DNA of 64,000 bases, from the NCBI RefSeq assembly GCF_000429185.2, contig NZ_AUBJ02000001.1:2790001-2854000 (forward strand), read 5' to 3'. The notes beneath the pieces are model-generated. The model saw nothing but the letters and a program-made list of their open reading frames with translations. It searched no databases and had not been told where the DNA came from. A program made the translations under genes and the position numbers. The DNA is from Actinoalloteichus caeruleus DSM 43889 (GTDB taxonomy: Bacteria; Actinomycetota; Actinomycetes; Mycobacteriales; Pseudonocardiaceae). Positions 27,991 through 37,010 of the stretch are shown here, in pieces. How positions within the stretch are numbered: the stretch's first letter is position 1; each line of letters starts with the position of its first letter.

Positions 27991-30900
27991 GTGCTGGACG
28001 TCTTCTCCCCGGCGACGGCCGGCTGGTTCCGCGCCGCGTTCGCCACCCCCACCTCGGCGCAACGGGAAGCGTGGACGGCGATCTCCCGGGGGGAGCACAC
28101 GCTCGTCGTCGCCCCGACCGGTTCCGGGAAGACCCTGGCCGCCTTCCTGTGGGCATTGGACACGCTGGCCACCTCGCCTGGCACCGCCGACGAGGGGGCG
28201 GCCTGCCGGGTGCTCTACGTGTCGCCGCTGAAGGCGCTGGCCGTGGACGTGGAACGCAACCTGCGCACCCCGCTGGCCGGGATCGGGCAGACGGCCCGCC
28301 GGTTGGGTCAGGACCCACCGGAGATCAGGGTGGGCATCCGGACCGGGGACACGCCGCAGGCGGAGCGGCGGGCCTTCGCGCGCCGTCCCCCCGACGTGCT
28401 GGTCACCACCCCGGAGTCCCTGTTCCTGCTGCTCACCTCGCAGGCCCGGGAGTCGCTGCGCGGCGTCACCACGGTCATCCTCGACGAGGTGCACGCCCTG
28501 GCTGGTTCGAAGCGCGGCGCCCACCTGGCGCTGTCCCTGGAACGCCTCGACGAGCTGCTCCCGGAACCGGCGCAGCGCATCGGCCTCTCCGCGACGGTCC
28601 GGCCCACCGAGGAGGTGGCGGCCTTCCTGGCGGGCGGGCGGCCGGTCCAGGTGGTCACGCCCGGCGACCCGAAACGGATCACGGTGACGGTCGAGGTGCC
28701 GGTCGCCGACATGACCGAGCTCGACGGCGGCGGACCAGCCCCGGCTGGCCGCTCCACCCCCGAGGCGGGGGAAGCCGGCCCGGTGGAGGGTTTTCCCGGG
28801 CTGGGGGACGACTACCCCGGCGCCGGTGACGTCCGGGCCGCAGGGCCGGTCCGCGGCACCTCCATCTGGCCCTCGGTGGAACGGCGGGTCCTGGACCTGG
28901 TGGAGGAGCACCGATCGACGATCGTGTTCACGAACTCCCGACGGCTCGCCGAGAGGTTGACGGCGCGGCTCAACGAACTCGCGGCGGACCGCGCGGCGGA
29001 GGCGGGCGGTCCGGTCGAGCCCCAGCCCACGACCCCGGTGTTCCCCGCCGAGGCGGTGGGCGGGTCCGGGATCACCGGCGGGGCACCACCGACGGTGGCC
29101 CGCGCGCACCACGGGTCGATGTCGAAGGAGCAGCGGGCCGGGGTGGAGGAGGACCTGAAGGCGGGGCGGCTGCCGTGCGTGGTGGCCACCAGCTCGTTGG
29201 AGTTGGGCATCGACATGGGCGCCGTCGATCTGGTCGTCCAGGTGGAGGCGCCGCCGAGCGTCGCGTCCGGCATGCAGCGGGTGGGGCGGGCCGGCCACCA
29301 GGTGGGGGCCGTCTCCGAGGGCGTGGTGTTCCCGAAGTTCCGGGGTGACCTGGTCTCGTGCGCGGTGGTCGCCGAGCGGATGCGGGCGGGGCTGATCGAG
29401 GCTCTGCGGTATCCGCGCAACCCGCTGGACGTGCTGGCCCAGCAGGTGGTGGCGATGGTGGCGATGGAGCCGTGGACCGTCGAGGCGCTGGCCGGTGTGG
29501 TGCGCCGTGCCGCCCCGTTCTCCGCGCTCCCGGACTCCGCCCTGCACGCCGTGCTGGACATGCTCGCCGGCCGGTACCCGAGCGAGGAGTTCGGCGAGTT
29601 GCGGCCGCGGATCGTGTGGGACCGCGTCCACGGCGAGCTCCGGGGACGGCCCGGCGCGGGGAGGCTGGCCGTGACCTCCGGCGGCACGATCCCCGATCGG
29701 GGGCTGTTCACCGTCACCACCCCGCCCAGCGAGGACGGCAGCGGGTCGAGGGTGGGCGAACTGGACGAGGAGATGGTCTACGAGTCCCGGGTGGGCGACA
29801 CGTTCCTGCTCGGGACCTCCGCGTGGCGGGTGGAGGACATCACCCACGACCGGGTGATCGTGGTGCCCGCGCCGGGCCAGCCGGCCCGGATGCCGTTCTG
29901 GAAGGGCGACACGCCCGGTCGCCCCCTGGAGCTGGGGCGGGCGATCGGCTCCTTCGTCCGGGAACTCGGGGCGGCCGGAGAGGTGGGGGCCAGGCGGCGG
30001 GCCACCGAGGCGGGGCTGGACGGGTGGGCCGTGGACAACTTGCTCGCCTACCTCCGTGAACAGCGGGAGGCCACCGGGCACGTACCGGACGACCGCACCG
30101 TCGTCGTGGAACGGTTCCGCACCGAGCTCGGCGACTGGCAGCTGGTGGTGCACTCCCCCTTCGGAGGTCAGGTCAACGCGCCCTGGGCACTGGCGATCGG
30201 CGCCCGACTGCGGGAGAGGTACGGCACGGACGCCCAGATCGCGCACTCCGACGACGGCATCGTGCTCCGGGTCGTGGACGCGGTCACCGAGGACGGCGCC
30301 GAGGTCCTGCCCACCGCGGAGGACGTCCTGTTCGACCCGGCCGAGATCGACGACGTCGTCCGGACGGAGGTAAGTGGTTCGGCCCTGTTCGCCGCCCGGT
30401 TCCGGGAGTGCGCCGCGCGGTCGCTGTTGCTGCCGCGCCGTGACCCCCGTCGCCGCACCCCCTTGTGGCAGCAACGCCAGCGGGCCGCCCAGCTGCTGGG
30501 GGTGGCGTCGGCGTACGAGCGGTTCCCCGTCGTGCTGGAGACCATGCGGGAGTGCCTGCGGGACGTCTACGACCTGCCGGGGCTGACCGATCTGCTGACG
30601 GGTGTGCGCGACCGGCGGATCCGGGTCGTGGAGGTGGAGACGCCCTCGGCGTCGCCGTTCGCCCGCAGCCTCCTCTTCGGGTACGTCGGCATGTTCCTGT
30701 ACGAGACGGACGCCCCGCTGGCGGACCGGCGCGCCGCCGCGTTGAGCCTGGACTCCGGTCTGCTCGCGGAGCTCCTCGGGTCGGAGGCGATCCGGGAGCT
30801 GCTGGACCCGGACGTCCTGGCCGAGGTCGAGGCGACCCTGGCGCGCACCGCGCCGGACCGCCACGTGCGCGACGTCGAGCAGACCGCCGACCTGGTGCGG

Positions 30901-32715
30901 GCGTTGGGCGACCTGACGGAGGCGGAGGCCGCCGCCCGGGGTGCCCGGCCCGAGTGGCTGCGGGAGTTGGAGGAGCAGCGGCGGGTGATCCGGGTGCGCC
31001 TCGCCGGGGAGGAACGGTTCGCCCCGGTGGAGGACGCGGGCCGCCTCCGGGACGGCCTGGGTGTCGCGCTTCCCGTCGGGATCCCGACCGCCTTCACCGA
31101 ACCGGTGGCCGATCCGGTCGGCGACCTGTTGTCCCGCTACGCGCGGACCAGGGGTCCGTTCACCGCGCTCGCGGCCGCGACCCGGTTCGGGCTGGGGGTG
31201 GCGGTGGTGACGGGGGTGTTGGAGCGCCTGGTCGGCACGGGCCGCCTGGTGCGGGGCGAGCTGCGCCCGGTCTCGCTCGAACCGCCGGACGCGGGCGGCT
31301 ACGGCCAACCAACCGAGTACTGCGACGCTGAGGTGCTCCGCCGGTTGCGCAGGGCGTCGCTGGCGCGGCTGCGCGCGGAGGTCGAGCCGGTGGAACCGGC
31401 CGCGTTGGGGCGCTTCCTCCCGCACTGGCACGGCATCTCCAGCCGACCGGGTCGGCGGCCAGCCGGCGCCGAGGACGTGCTGGCCGTCGTGGAGCAGCTG
31501 GCGGGGGTGCCGGTGCCGGCCAGCGCCGTGGAGTCCCTGATCCTGCCCGCGCGGCTGCCCGGTTACGTCCCCGCCCTGTTGGACGAGCTGACGGCCTCGG
31601 GCGAGGTCACGTGGTGTGGCGCCGGTGCGTTGGCTGGTGGTGACGGCTGGGTCGCGTTGGCACCCACTGAGATCGCGGACCTGGTGTTGCCACCGGTCGC
31701 CGAGGAACCGCCCGACGCTCCGGCGCACCGGGCGCTGCTGTCCGCCCTGTCGGGGGGCGGGTTGTTCTTCCGGCAGGTGGCGGACCGGGCGGCGGAGATC
31801 CTGCTCGCCGAGGGAGAACCGCTGCCCGACGAGGCCACCCTGGTCTCGGCCCTGTGGGACCTGGTGTGGGCGGGGTTGGTGGGCAACGACACCCTGGCGC
31901 CGGTGCGCGCCCTGGTGTCCGGTGGCGGGGCCCGGCACCGGCAGCGGCGACGGGCTCCCCGTGGCCGGTACGCCTCCCTCCGGGCCGGCCTGGCCGGCTC
32001 CTCGGTGCCGGCCAGGCCCGGACTGCCCTCCCGCTCGGGGCCCCCTTCGGTGGGGGGCCGGTGGGCACCGGTGCCGGTCAGGGAGGCCGATCCGACTCGT
32101 CGGGCCCATGCGAGGGCGGAGGTGCTGTTGGAACGCCACGGCGTCCTGACCAGGGGGGCGCTGGACACCGAGCGGATGCCGGGCGGTTTCGGGGGCATCT
32201 ACCGGGTGCTGCGCGCGATGGAGGAGGCGGGCCGGTGCCGGCGGGGTTACGTGGTGGAAGGGCTGGGAGCGGCGCAGTTCGCGGTTCCCGGCGCCATCGA
32301 CCGGTTGCGCTCCTTCTCCCGTCCTGCCGGGGAGGAGCCCGCCGACCGGTCCGTCGTCGTGCTCGCCGCCACGGACCCGGCGCAGCCGCACGGCGCGGCT
32401 CTTCCGTGGCCGTCCGTCGTCGGGGAGGGCAGGCACCGGCCAGGGCGCAAGGCCGGGGCCCTGGTCGTGCTCGTCGACGGGGTGGCCACGCTCTACCTGG
32501 AGCGGGGTGGGCGGTCGCTGTTGGCCTTCACCGAGGACGAGTTCCCGCTGCGGGCCGCGGCGGGTGGCCTGGCCGGGGCGGTCCGCGCCGGCTGGTTGGA
32601 CCAGGTGACCGTGTCACGGGCGGGAGGTGAGGCCCCCTGGGGTACCCGGCTCGCCGATCTCCTCGGGGAGGCCGGTTTCCGGGCCACGCCCCAGGGGATG
32701 CGGTTGCGGGGCTGA
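27991..32715 (+). CDS. lhr: Lhr-type ATP-dependent DNA helicase
   Basis: A 1574-residue superfamily 2 helicase of the Lhr group, a 3'-5' translocase that unwinds DNA or RNA:DNA hybrids and is linked to repair in mycobacteria. Motif I is APTGSGKT (41-48), motif II DEVHAL, motif III SATVRP; domain 2 has ATSSLELGIDMG and motif VI QRVGRAGHQ. The winged-helix and Lhr core follow to about 860 residues. The very long C-terminal region, including the basic stretch RHRQRRRAPRGRY, is the Lhr-CTD. GTG 27991 is chosen because GGAGGG precedes it and the family N-terminus (LDVFSPATAGWF) begins there. The 27699-27990 spacer to the divergent Hsp70-like gene has no clear promoter. I saw no frameshift. Confidence 0.92.
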   Translation: MLDVFSPATAGWFRAAFATPTSAQREAWTAISRGEHTLVVAPTGSGKTLAAFLWALDTLATSPGTADEGAACRVLYVSPLKALAVDVERNLRTPLAGIGQTARRLGQDPPEIRVGIRTGDTPQAERRAFARRPPDVLVTTPESLFLLLTSQARESLRGVTTVILDEVHALAGSKRGAHLALSLERLDELLPEPAQRIGLSATVRPTEEVAAFLAGGRPVQVVTPGDPKRITVTVEVPVADMTELDGGGPAPAGRSTPEAGEAGPVEGFPGLGDDYPGAGDVRAAGPVRGTSIWPSVERRVLDLVEEHRSTIVFTNSRRLAERLTARLNELAADRAAEAGGPVEPQPTTPVFPAEAVGGSGITGGAPPTVARAHHGSMSKEQRAGVEEDLKAGRLPCVVATSSLELGIDMGAVDLVVQVEAPPSVASGMQRVGRAGHQVGAVSEGVVFPKFRGDLVSCAVVAERMRAGLIEALRYPRNPLDVLAQQVVAMVAMEPWTVEALAGVVRRAAPFSALPDSALHAVLDMLAGRYPSEEFGELRPRIVWDRVHGELRGRPGAGRLAVTSGGTIPDRGLFTVTTPPSEDGSGSRVGELDEEMVYESRVGDTFLLGTSAWRVEDITHDRVIVVPAPGQPARMPFWKGDTPGRPLELGRAIGSFVRELGAAGEVGARRRATEAGLDGWAVDNLLAYLREQREATGHVPDDRTVVVERFRTELGDWQLVVHSPFGGQVNAPWALAIGARLRERYGTDAQIAHSDDGIVLRVVDAVTEDGAEVLPTAEDVLFDPAEIDDVVRTEVSGSALFAARFRECAARSLLLPRRDPRRRTPLWQQRQRAAQLLGVASAYERFPVVLETMRECLRDVYDLPGLTDLLTGVRDRRIRVVEVETPSASPFARSLLFGYVGMFLYETDAPLADRRAAALSLDSGLLAELLGSEAIRELLDPDVLAEVEATLARTAPDRHVRDVEQTADLVRALGDLTEAEAAARGARPEWLRELEEQRRVIRVRLAGEERFAPVEDAGRLRDGLGVALPVGIPTAFTEPVADPVGDLLSRYARTRGPFTALAAATRFGLGVAVVTGVLERLVGTGRLVRGELRPVSLEPPDAGGYGQPTEYCDAEVLRRLRRASLARLRAEVEPVEPAALGRFLPHWHGISSRPGRRPAGAEDVLAVVEQLAGVPVPASAVESLILPARLPGYVPALLDELTASGEVTWCGAGALAGGDGWVALAPTEIADLVLPPVAEEPPDAPAHRALLSALSGGGLFFRQVADRAAEILLAEGEPLPDEATLVSALWDLVWAGLVGNDTLAPVRALVSGGGARHRQRRRAPRGRYASLRAGLAGSSVPARPGLPSRSGPPSVGGRWAPVPVREADPTRRAHARAEVLLERHGVLTRGALDTERMPGGFGGIYRVLRAMEEAGRCRRGYVVEGLGAAQFAVPGAIDRLRSFSRPAGEEPADRSVVVLAATDPAQPHGAALPWPSVVGEGRHRPGRKAGALVVLVDGVATLYLERGGRSLLAFTEDEFPLRAAAGGLAGAVRAGWLDQVTVSRAGGEAPWGTRLADLLGEAGFRATPQGMRLRG

Positions 32716-33021
32716 CCGGCGGGCGTTCCGCGCCGGGAGCGTGGTGGCCAGTGGGAGTGGCCGTTCCGGCGCTGCCACCCGGCCGGTTCCGGCCAGCGTC
32801 GGGAGCGGCGCACCACGTTGCTCCGGACGGCCCTGTCCTGCCCCCCTGCCCCCGGCGCATGGTTGATGCCGCTACCCGCGACATCCGGGACCGGCCGCCG
32901 GGCGGCCCGCGCCGGCCCGGCGGGGGCCGCCCGGCGCGACGACGCGCCCCGGCGGTCGCGGTGGTCACACAGCGCAGTTCCCGTCCCGTTCCCGTCCTGT
33001 CCGACCCAGGAGGTCACGAAC
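32716..33021. other. 306-bp intergenic region after lhr
   Basis: GC-rich and without a supported gene or strong hairpin. A Shine-Dalgarno-perfect AGGAGG at 33008-33013 closes the interval and precedes the small frame beginning at 33022. Confidence 0.45.
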
Positions 33022-33198
33022 GTGCCCACACAGCGGAACGCTACGCTGCACCCACGGAAACAGCAGCTCACGACACTTTTTCACGCAACGATCCAGCGCT
33101 CCCCCAGCAGGGTCGCCCCGATGACGAACCCGGGCACCGGGAGTGATCGGTCGCGGCGCGTCGCCGGCACCGGGAGCCGCATCTGGGGGAGACGATGA
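33022..33198 (+). CDS. Putative 58-residue leader peptide upstream of the cupin gene
   Basis: A GTG at 33022 follows AGGAGG with 8-base spacing, the best Shine-Dalgarno match in the area, and opens a 58-codon frame whose stop overlaps the cupin start (ATGA, 33195-33198). The peptide (MPTQRNATLHPRKQQL at its start, SRRVAGTGSRIWGRR at its end) is basic, without a hydrophobic segment or known domain. Either it is a real small protein coupled to the cupin gene, or the frame is chance and only the coupling geometry is striking. Base composition around 33030-33110 is lower in GC than its surroundings. Confidence 0.35.
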   Translation: MPTQRNATLHPRKQQLTTLFHATIQRSPSRVAPMTNPGTGSDRSRRVAGTGSRIWGRR

Positions 33199-33671
33199 GC
33201 GTCATCGGCGACGACGGTTGGCACCTCGCCAGGGCGGGCACCGGAGATGCCGCCCAGGGTCCACAGGGTCAACTGCTCACGACCACGATCAGCCAGGAGA
33301 TCTGCGGAGCCAGCCAGCTCGGCGCCGGCCTCGTGCACATGCCCCCCGGGCACCACTCGCGGGCCCACCTGCACCGGGACGCGGAGTTGATCGTCCACGT
33401 GATCGAGGGCAACGCCGTGACACTGCTGGGCGAACGCCTCGAACGGGTGGTCTTCCACGACCCCGGCGACACCCTGTTCATCGCTCCCGGCGTGCCCCAC
33501 GCGGCCGTCAACCTGTCCCGCTCGCATCCGATCCGAGCGATCGAGGTTCGCGGGGACCAGTGCTTCAACGCGGACGTCGTTCCGCTCCCCGAGCTCGACG
33601 AGATCGTCGGCCACGCGGCCACCCGGCTCCAGGACGAGTTCGCCGGGGACGCCCGTCCCACCGAACGGTGA
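33195..33671 (+). CDS. Cupin-domain protein
   Basis: A 158-residue single-domain cupin (RmlC-like beta barrel). Cupin motif 1 is GHHSRAHLHRDAELIVHVIEG at about 51-71 and motif 2 is FIAPGVPHAAVNLS at about 95-108; the metal ligands would be His52/53 and His57, plus His103 of the second motif. Such small cupins bind sugars or small acids or isomerise them. The ATG at 33195 overlaps the stop of the small upstream frame. It is the first gene of the catabolic region and converges on the formaldehyde dehydrogenase-type gene. No specific substrate can be assigned. Confidence 0.8.
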   Translation: MSVIGDDGWHLARAGTGDAAQGPQGQLLTTTISQEICGASQLGAGLVHMPPGHHSRAHLHRDAELIVHVIEGNAVTLLGERLERVVFHDPGDTLFIAPGVPHAAVNLSRSHPIRAIEVRGDQCFNADVVPLPELDEIVGHAATRLQDEFAGDARPTER

Positions 33672-33696
33672 GCTGACCGACCACCTCGCGGGGCCA

Positions 33697-33743
33697 CCGC
33701 CTCGGCGGCGTCCCTCGGTGGGACTCCGAGGGCGCCGCGGCGG
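33697..33743. terminator. Terminator between cupin and fdhA-like genes
   Basis: Large stem-loop: inner stem CCCTCGG/CCGAGGG (33712-33718 with 33726-33732), extended by CGGCG/CGCCG and CCGCC/GGCGG across a 4-base bulge. It fills the 74-bp space between two convergent genes and could serve both. Confidence 0.7.
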
Positions 33744-33745
33744 GG

Positions 33746-34972
33746 TCAGACCGCCCGCACCCCGTCGAGGGCACCGTGCGGGTCCAGCACGTACTTGCGG
33801 CTGGCGCCCCGGTCGAACTCGGCGTAGCCGCGCGGTGCGTCGTCCAGCGGGATCGGGGTGGCGTTCACCGCCTTCGCGATGTGCACCCGGTCGTGCAAGA
33901 TCGCCATCGCCAGTTGGCGGTGGTACCTCATGACCGGGCACTGCCCGGTGTGCAGGGTGTGGCTCTTGGCCCAGCCGAGCCCGAGGCGGATGCGCAGCGA
34001 GCCGTGCCGTGCCTCGCTGTCGACGCCGCCGGGGTCCTCGGTGACGTAGAGACCCGGGATGCCGAGGCTGCCGCCCGCCCTCGTGACCTCCATGACCGAG
34101 TTCAGCACGGTGGCCGGTGCCTCACCCGCTCCCGCTTCCTGCGCCTTCGCCTCGAAGCCCACCGCGTCGATCGCCGAGTCGACCTCGGGGACGCCGAGGA
34201 GCTCGGCGATCCTTTCGCCGAGTCCACCCTGGGTGAGGTCCACGGTCTCGCACCCGAAGCCGCGGGCCTGCGCCAGGCGCTCGGCGTTGAGGTCCCCGAC
34301 GATGACGACGGCCGCGCCCAGCAACCGCGCGGACGCGGCGGCGGCGAGGCCGACCGGACCCGCACCGGCGACGTACACCGTGCTGCCCACACCCACGCCC
34401 GCGGTCACCGCTCCGTGGAAACCCGTGGGGAAGATGTCGGAGAGCATGGTCAGGTCCAGGAGCTTCGCCAGGGCCTGGTCCCGGTCGCGGAAACGCAGCA
34501 GGTTGAAGTCGGCGTAGGGCACCATCACGTACTCGGCCTGCCCCCCGACCCATCCCCCCATGTCCACGTAGCCGTAGGCGCCTCCAGGGCGGGCGGGGTT
34601 GACGTTCAGGCAGATGCCCGTCTGGCGTTCCTTGCAGTTGCGGCACCGTCCGCAGGCGATGTTGAAGGGGACCGAGACGATGTCGCCCGGTTGGACGAAC
34701 TCCACGTCCCGGCCGGCCTCGATCACCTCGCCCGTGATCTCGTGACCGAGCACCAGGTCACGGGGGGCGGTGGTCCGACCTCGGACCATGTGCTGGTCGC
34801 TGCCGCAGATGTTGGTCGCCAGGACCTTGAGCACCACGCCGTGCTGGCACTGGCGGCCCACGTTCGCGGGGTCCACCCCGGGGCCGTCACGCAGTTCGAG
34901 AGCGGGGAAGTCGATGTCCTGCACCTCGACCTGGCCGGGTCCGACGTAGGCGACCGCTCTGTTCGCACTCAT
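33746..34972 (-). CDS. fdhA: Glutathione-independent formaldehyde dehydrogenase-type enzyme
   Basis: Zinc-dependent medium-chain dehydrogenase of 408 residues, closest in pattern to the Pseudomonas putida formaldehyde dehydrogenase, which carries tightly bound NAD and dismutes aldehydes. Catalytic zinc ligands are in ATNICGSDQHMVRG (Cys about 47) and LGHEITGEV; structural zinc cysteines are in CGRCRNCKERQTGIC; the family marker ARPGGAYGYVDMGGW follows, and the nucleotide fold is VAGAGPVGLAAAA. ATG 34972 has GGAGGC 8 bases upstream; an upstream frame extension of 73 residues is not conserved. It is divergent from LacI regulator 1, with two TCCGAAAT motifs and a LacI-type site between them. The natural substrate may be a sugar-derived aldehyde rather than formaldehyde. 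Confidence 0.85.
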   Translation of the reverse strand: MSANRAVAYVGPGQVEVQDIDFPALELRDGPGVDPANVGRQCQHGVVLKVLATNICGSDQHMVRGRTTAPRDLVLGHEITGEVIEAGRDVEFVQPGDIVSVPFNIACGRCRNCKERQTGICLNVNPARPGGAYGYVDMGGWVGGQAEYVMVPYADFNLLRFRDRDQALAKLLDLTMLSDIFPTGFHGAVTAGVGVGSTVYVAGAGPVGLAAAASARLLGAAVVIVGDLNAERLAQARGFGCETVDLTQGGLGERIAELLGVPEVDSAIDAVGFEAKAQEAGAGEAPATVLNSVMEVTRAGGSLGIPGLYVTEDPGGVDSEARHGSLRIRLGLGWAKSHTLHTGQCPVMRYHRQLAMAILHDRVHIAKAVNATPIPLDDAPRGYAEFDRGASRKYVLDPHGALDGVRAV

Positions 34973-35127
34973 CGTTCTCGCCTCCAACCATGCGGTGGAA
35001 GGGGGGCGGCGGAACCACCTCCCGACCTCCAGTGTCCGCCGAGGAGCCGGGTGCGGAGGCGGGCTGGTTCGTTCGCCCGCGTCGTCGGGCCGCCACCGAC
35101 GAGTCGCGAACAGCGACCCACGAGTAG

Positions 35128-35141
35128 TCCGAAATATCGGA
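35128..35141. promoter_or_regulatory. TCCGAAATATCGGA operator-like site 1
   Basis: Near-perfect palindrome TCCGA-AATA-TCGGA in the fdhA-lacI1 intergenic region. It is the best copy of a motif found five times in two intergenic regions of the catabolic cluster (also 35272, 46249, 46348 and 46435). It lies 155 bp upstream of fdhA. Confidence 0.65.
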
Positions 35142-35165
35142 CACCGCGCTTGGCGACCATCTACG

Positions 35166-35177
35166 GTAAGCGTTTTC
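35166..35177. promoter_or_regulatory. LacI-type operator
   Basis: GTAAGCGTTTTC fits the LacI-family half-symmetric consensus GNAANCGNTTNC at every defined position. It lies about 194 bp upstream of the fdhA-type start and 238 bp upstream of LacI regulator 1, which probably binds it to control itself or the divergent gene. Confidence 0.5.
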
Positions 35178-35271
35178 AGCGGGCTGGTCAAGGGCGGGCC
35201 CTCGGCTGGTGAACCAGGTACGCGAGGGAGACACCGGGACGTTGACCAGGGAAACGAGCCTGATTACCGTA

Positions 35272-35285
35272 TCCGAAATATCGTA
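35272..35285. promoter_or_regulatory. TCCGAAATATCGTA operator-like site 2
   Basis: Differs from site 1 in one base (13 of 14 identical) and lies 130 bp downstream of it, in the same orientation, closer to LacI regulator 1. The direct spacing of 144 bp centre to centre is about fourteen helical turns, suitable for loop formation. Confidence 0.6.
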
Positions 35286-35414
35286 TGACGTCCGTAGAAA
35301 CTCCGCATCAACTCGGATACCGACGCTCCCCGTTCCGCTCCAACACCGCCGGCGGGACCTCCCTCCCCCGGCTCCGCCAGCTCGAGGTCAACGTCGACGG
35401 AGGTGGCACCTCGC

Positions 35415-36482
35415 ATGCCCGGCACAGCACACGGAGGCCCCACCCTCGCGGTGATCGCCAGGGAGGCAGGGGTCTCCGTACCCACGGTCTCGAAGGTCGT
35501 CAACGGGCGCGAGGACGTCGCCCCGCACACCCGGCGGCGGGTCAGCGAGGTACTGGAACGTCGCGGCTACATGCGCCGTCCGGTGGTCCGCGCTCCCCGG
35601 GACCGGGTCGGAGGTCCCATCGACGTGGTCATCCACGGCCTGGGCGCCTCGTGGGCGACGACGATCCTGAGCGGGGTGGAGGACGCCGCCTACCGGGTGG
35701 GGCTGGACATCGTCGTCTCGGCCGCCCGGACCGGCACCGGGCATACCGGCCGGGGCTGGTTGGACCGGGTGGCCGACCGGGGGACCGCCGGTGTGCTGCT
35801 CGTCCTCGTCGAACCCACGCCCTCGCAACGGGAGTGGCTGCGCCACCACCGCATCCCCTACGTCGTGCTCGACCCCGTGTCCGTACCGCCACCGGGTGTC
35901 CCCTCCGTGGGAGCGACCAACTGGGCTGGTGGTGTCAGCGCGACCGAACACCTGCTGCGGGCCGGTCACCGGCGCATCGCCGTGGTCAGCGGGCCCGAGG
36001 ACAGGCTGTGCGGCCAGGCCAGGCTGGCGGGCTACCGGTCGGCGATGGCGGCGGCGGGGTTGCCCGTCCTCCCCGAGCTGATCGCTGTGGGGGACTTCAC
36101 CCTGGAGAGCGGGCGACGGCGGGCCGGCGACCTGCTCGACCTCCCCGAACCACCGACCGCCGTGTTCGCCTGCACGGACCAGATGGCGTTGGGCGTCTGC
36201 GACGCGGCCCGGGAACGGGGACTGACCGTACCCGAGGACCTCAGCGTGGTGGGTTTCGACGACCTGCCCGAGGCCAGGTGGGCACGACCGGCGCTGACCA
36301 CCGTGCGCCAGCCGCTGAACGAGATGGCCTCGGCGGCCATCGGCCTGCTGGTGCGCCTGATGCGGGGCGAGACCGCCGAGGCGGACCGCATCGAACTGTC
36401 CACCTGCCTGGTGAAACGCGCGAGCACCTCGGCCCCGTCCCTCGGTTTCCCGGCTCCTCGCCGGGGAACCCCGACGGGATGA
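35415..36482 (+). CDS. LacI-family transcriptional regulator 1
   Basis: A 355-residue repressor with an N-terminal helix-turn-helix (LAVIAREAGVSVPTVSKVVN, about residues 11-30) and the hinge helix before the periplasmic-binding-protein-like core (GGPIDVVIHGLG at about 65). Sugar-binding core features are GVLLVLVEP, GVSATEHLLRAGHRRIAVVSGPEDR, AVFACTDQMALGVCDAARERGL and SVVGFDDLPEARWARPALTTVRQP. ATG 35415 is preferred because GGAGG at 35399-35403 is its ribosome binding site; a GTG at 35403 would overlap that site. The stop overlaps the next gene (ATGA). A LacI-type operator lies upstream. The effector is unknown. Confidence 0.92.
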   Translation: MPGTAHGGPTLAVIAREAGVSVPTVSKVVNGREDVAPHTRRRVSEVLERRGYMRRPVVRAPRDRVGGPIDVVIHGLGASWATTILSGVEDAAYRVGLDIVVSAARTGTGHTGRGWLDRVADRGTAGVLLVLVEPTPSQREWLRHHRIPYVVLDPVSVPPPGVPSVGATNWAGGVSATEHLLRAGHRRIAVVSGPEDRLCGQARLAGYRSAMAAAGLPVLPELIAVGDFTLESGRRRAGDLLDLPEPPTAVFACTDQMALGVCDAARERGLTVPEDLSVVGFDDLPEARWARPALTTVRQPLNEMASAAIGLLVRLMRGETAEADRIELSTCLVKRASTSAPSLGFPAPRRGTPTG

Positions 36483-36943
36483 TGGTTTCGGTACTGCGGG
36501 GCGCGGCGGCCGGCGCTGCCGGGACGACCGCGCTGAACGGCGTCACGTACCTGGACATGGTCCTGCGTGGACGCGGCCCCAGCTCGGCGCCTGAGGAGAC
36601 GGCGGAAAGGCTGCTCGGCCACGCCGGGGTGGCCGTGCCAGGGAGGCCGGCGAACCGCCGCGACCGCCTCAGCGGTGCCGGCGCCCTGCTGGGGATCCTG
36701 ACCGGAGTCGCGGTGGGTGCCGCCGCCGGCGCGGCGCGCCGGTTCGGCTGGCGACCATCCCGCACGACCGCCGTCCTGACGACCACGGCGGCGGCCATGA
36801 CCGCCTCGGACGTCCCGATGGCCGCCCTTGGGGTGTCCGATCCCCGCCGCTGGCGCCCGCGCGACTGGGCGAGCGACGTGCTCCCGCACCTGGCCTTCGG
36901 CCTGGCGACCACCTGGACGCTCGACGCCACGTCCCGGGCCTGA
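36479..36943 (+). CDS. Small membrane protein coupled to LacI regulator 1
   Basis: A 154-residue protein with small-residue-rich hydrophobic helices: VLRGAAAGAAGTTALNGVTYLDMVLRG at the N-terminus, GAGALLGILTGVAVGAAAGAA in the middle and two more near the C-terminus (SRTTAVLTTTAAAMTASDVPMA and LPHLAFGLATTWTLDA). Many actinobacteria encode such glycine/alanine-rich membrane proteins; none has a known function. The start overlaps the LacI stop by 4 bases (ATGA 36479-36482), so it is translationally coupled. Confidence 0.65.
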   Translation: MMVSVLRGAAAGAAGTTALNGVTYLDMVLRGRGPSSAPEETAERLLGHAGVAVPGRPANRRDRLSGAGALLGILTGVAVGAAAGAARRFGWRPSRTTAVLTTTAAAMTASDVPMAALGVSDPRRWRPRDWASDVLPHLAFGLATTWTLDATSRA

Positions 36944-37010
36944 CCACCGCGCGGCGCGCGGGCCGGCACCAGACACGACCGTGACGACCCGTCAGGAGGG
37001 TGCACCCGAC

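Noticed and set aside
25851-28829. A 992-codon plus-strand frame over the Hsp70-like gene and the start of lhr
   Set aside because: It is antisense to the Hsp70-like gene and in the wrong frame for Lhr, with no recognisable motif.
27916-32436. A 1506-codon open frame antisense to the Lhr gene
   Set aside because: Its translation is rich in Arg, His, Pro and Gly with no domain, and it mirrors the codon bias of the helicase gene on the other strand.
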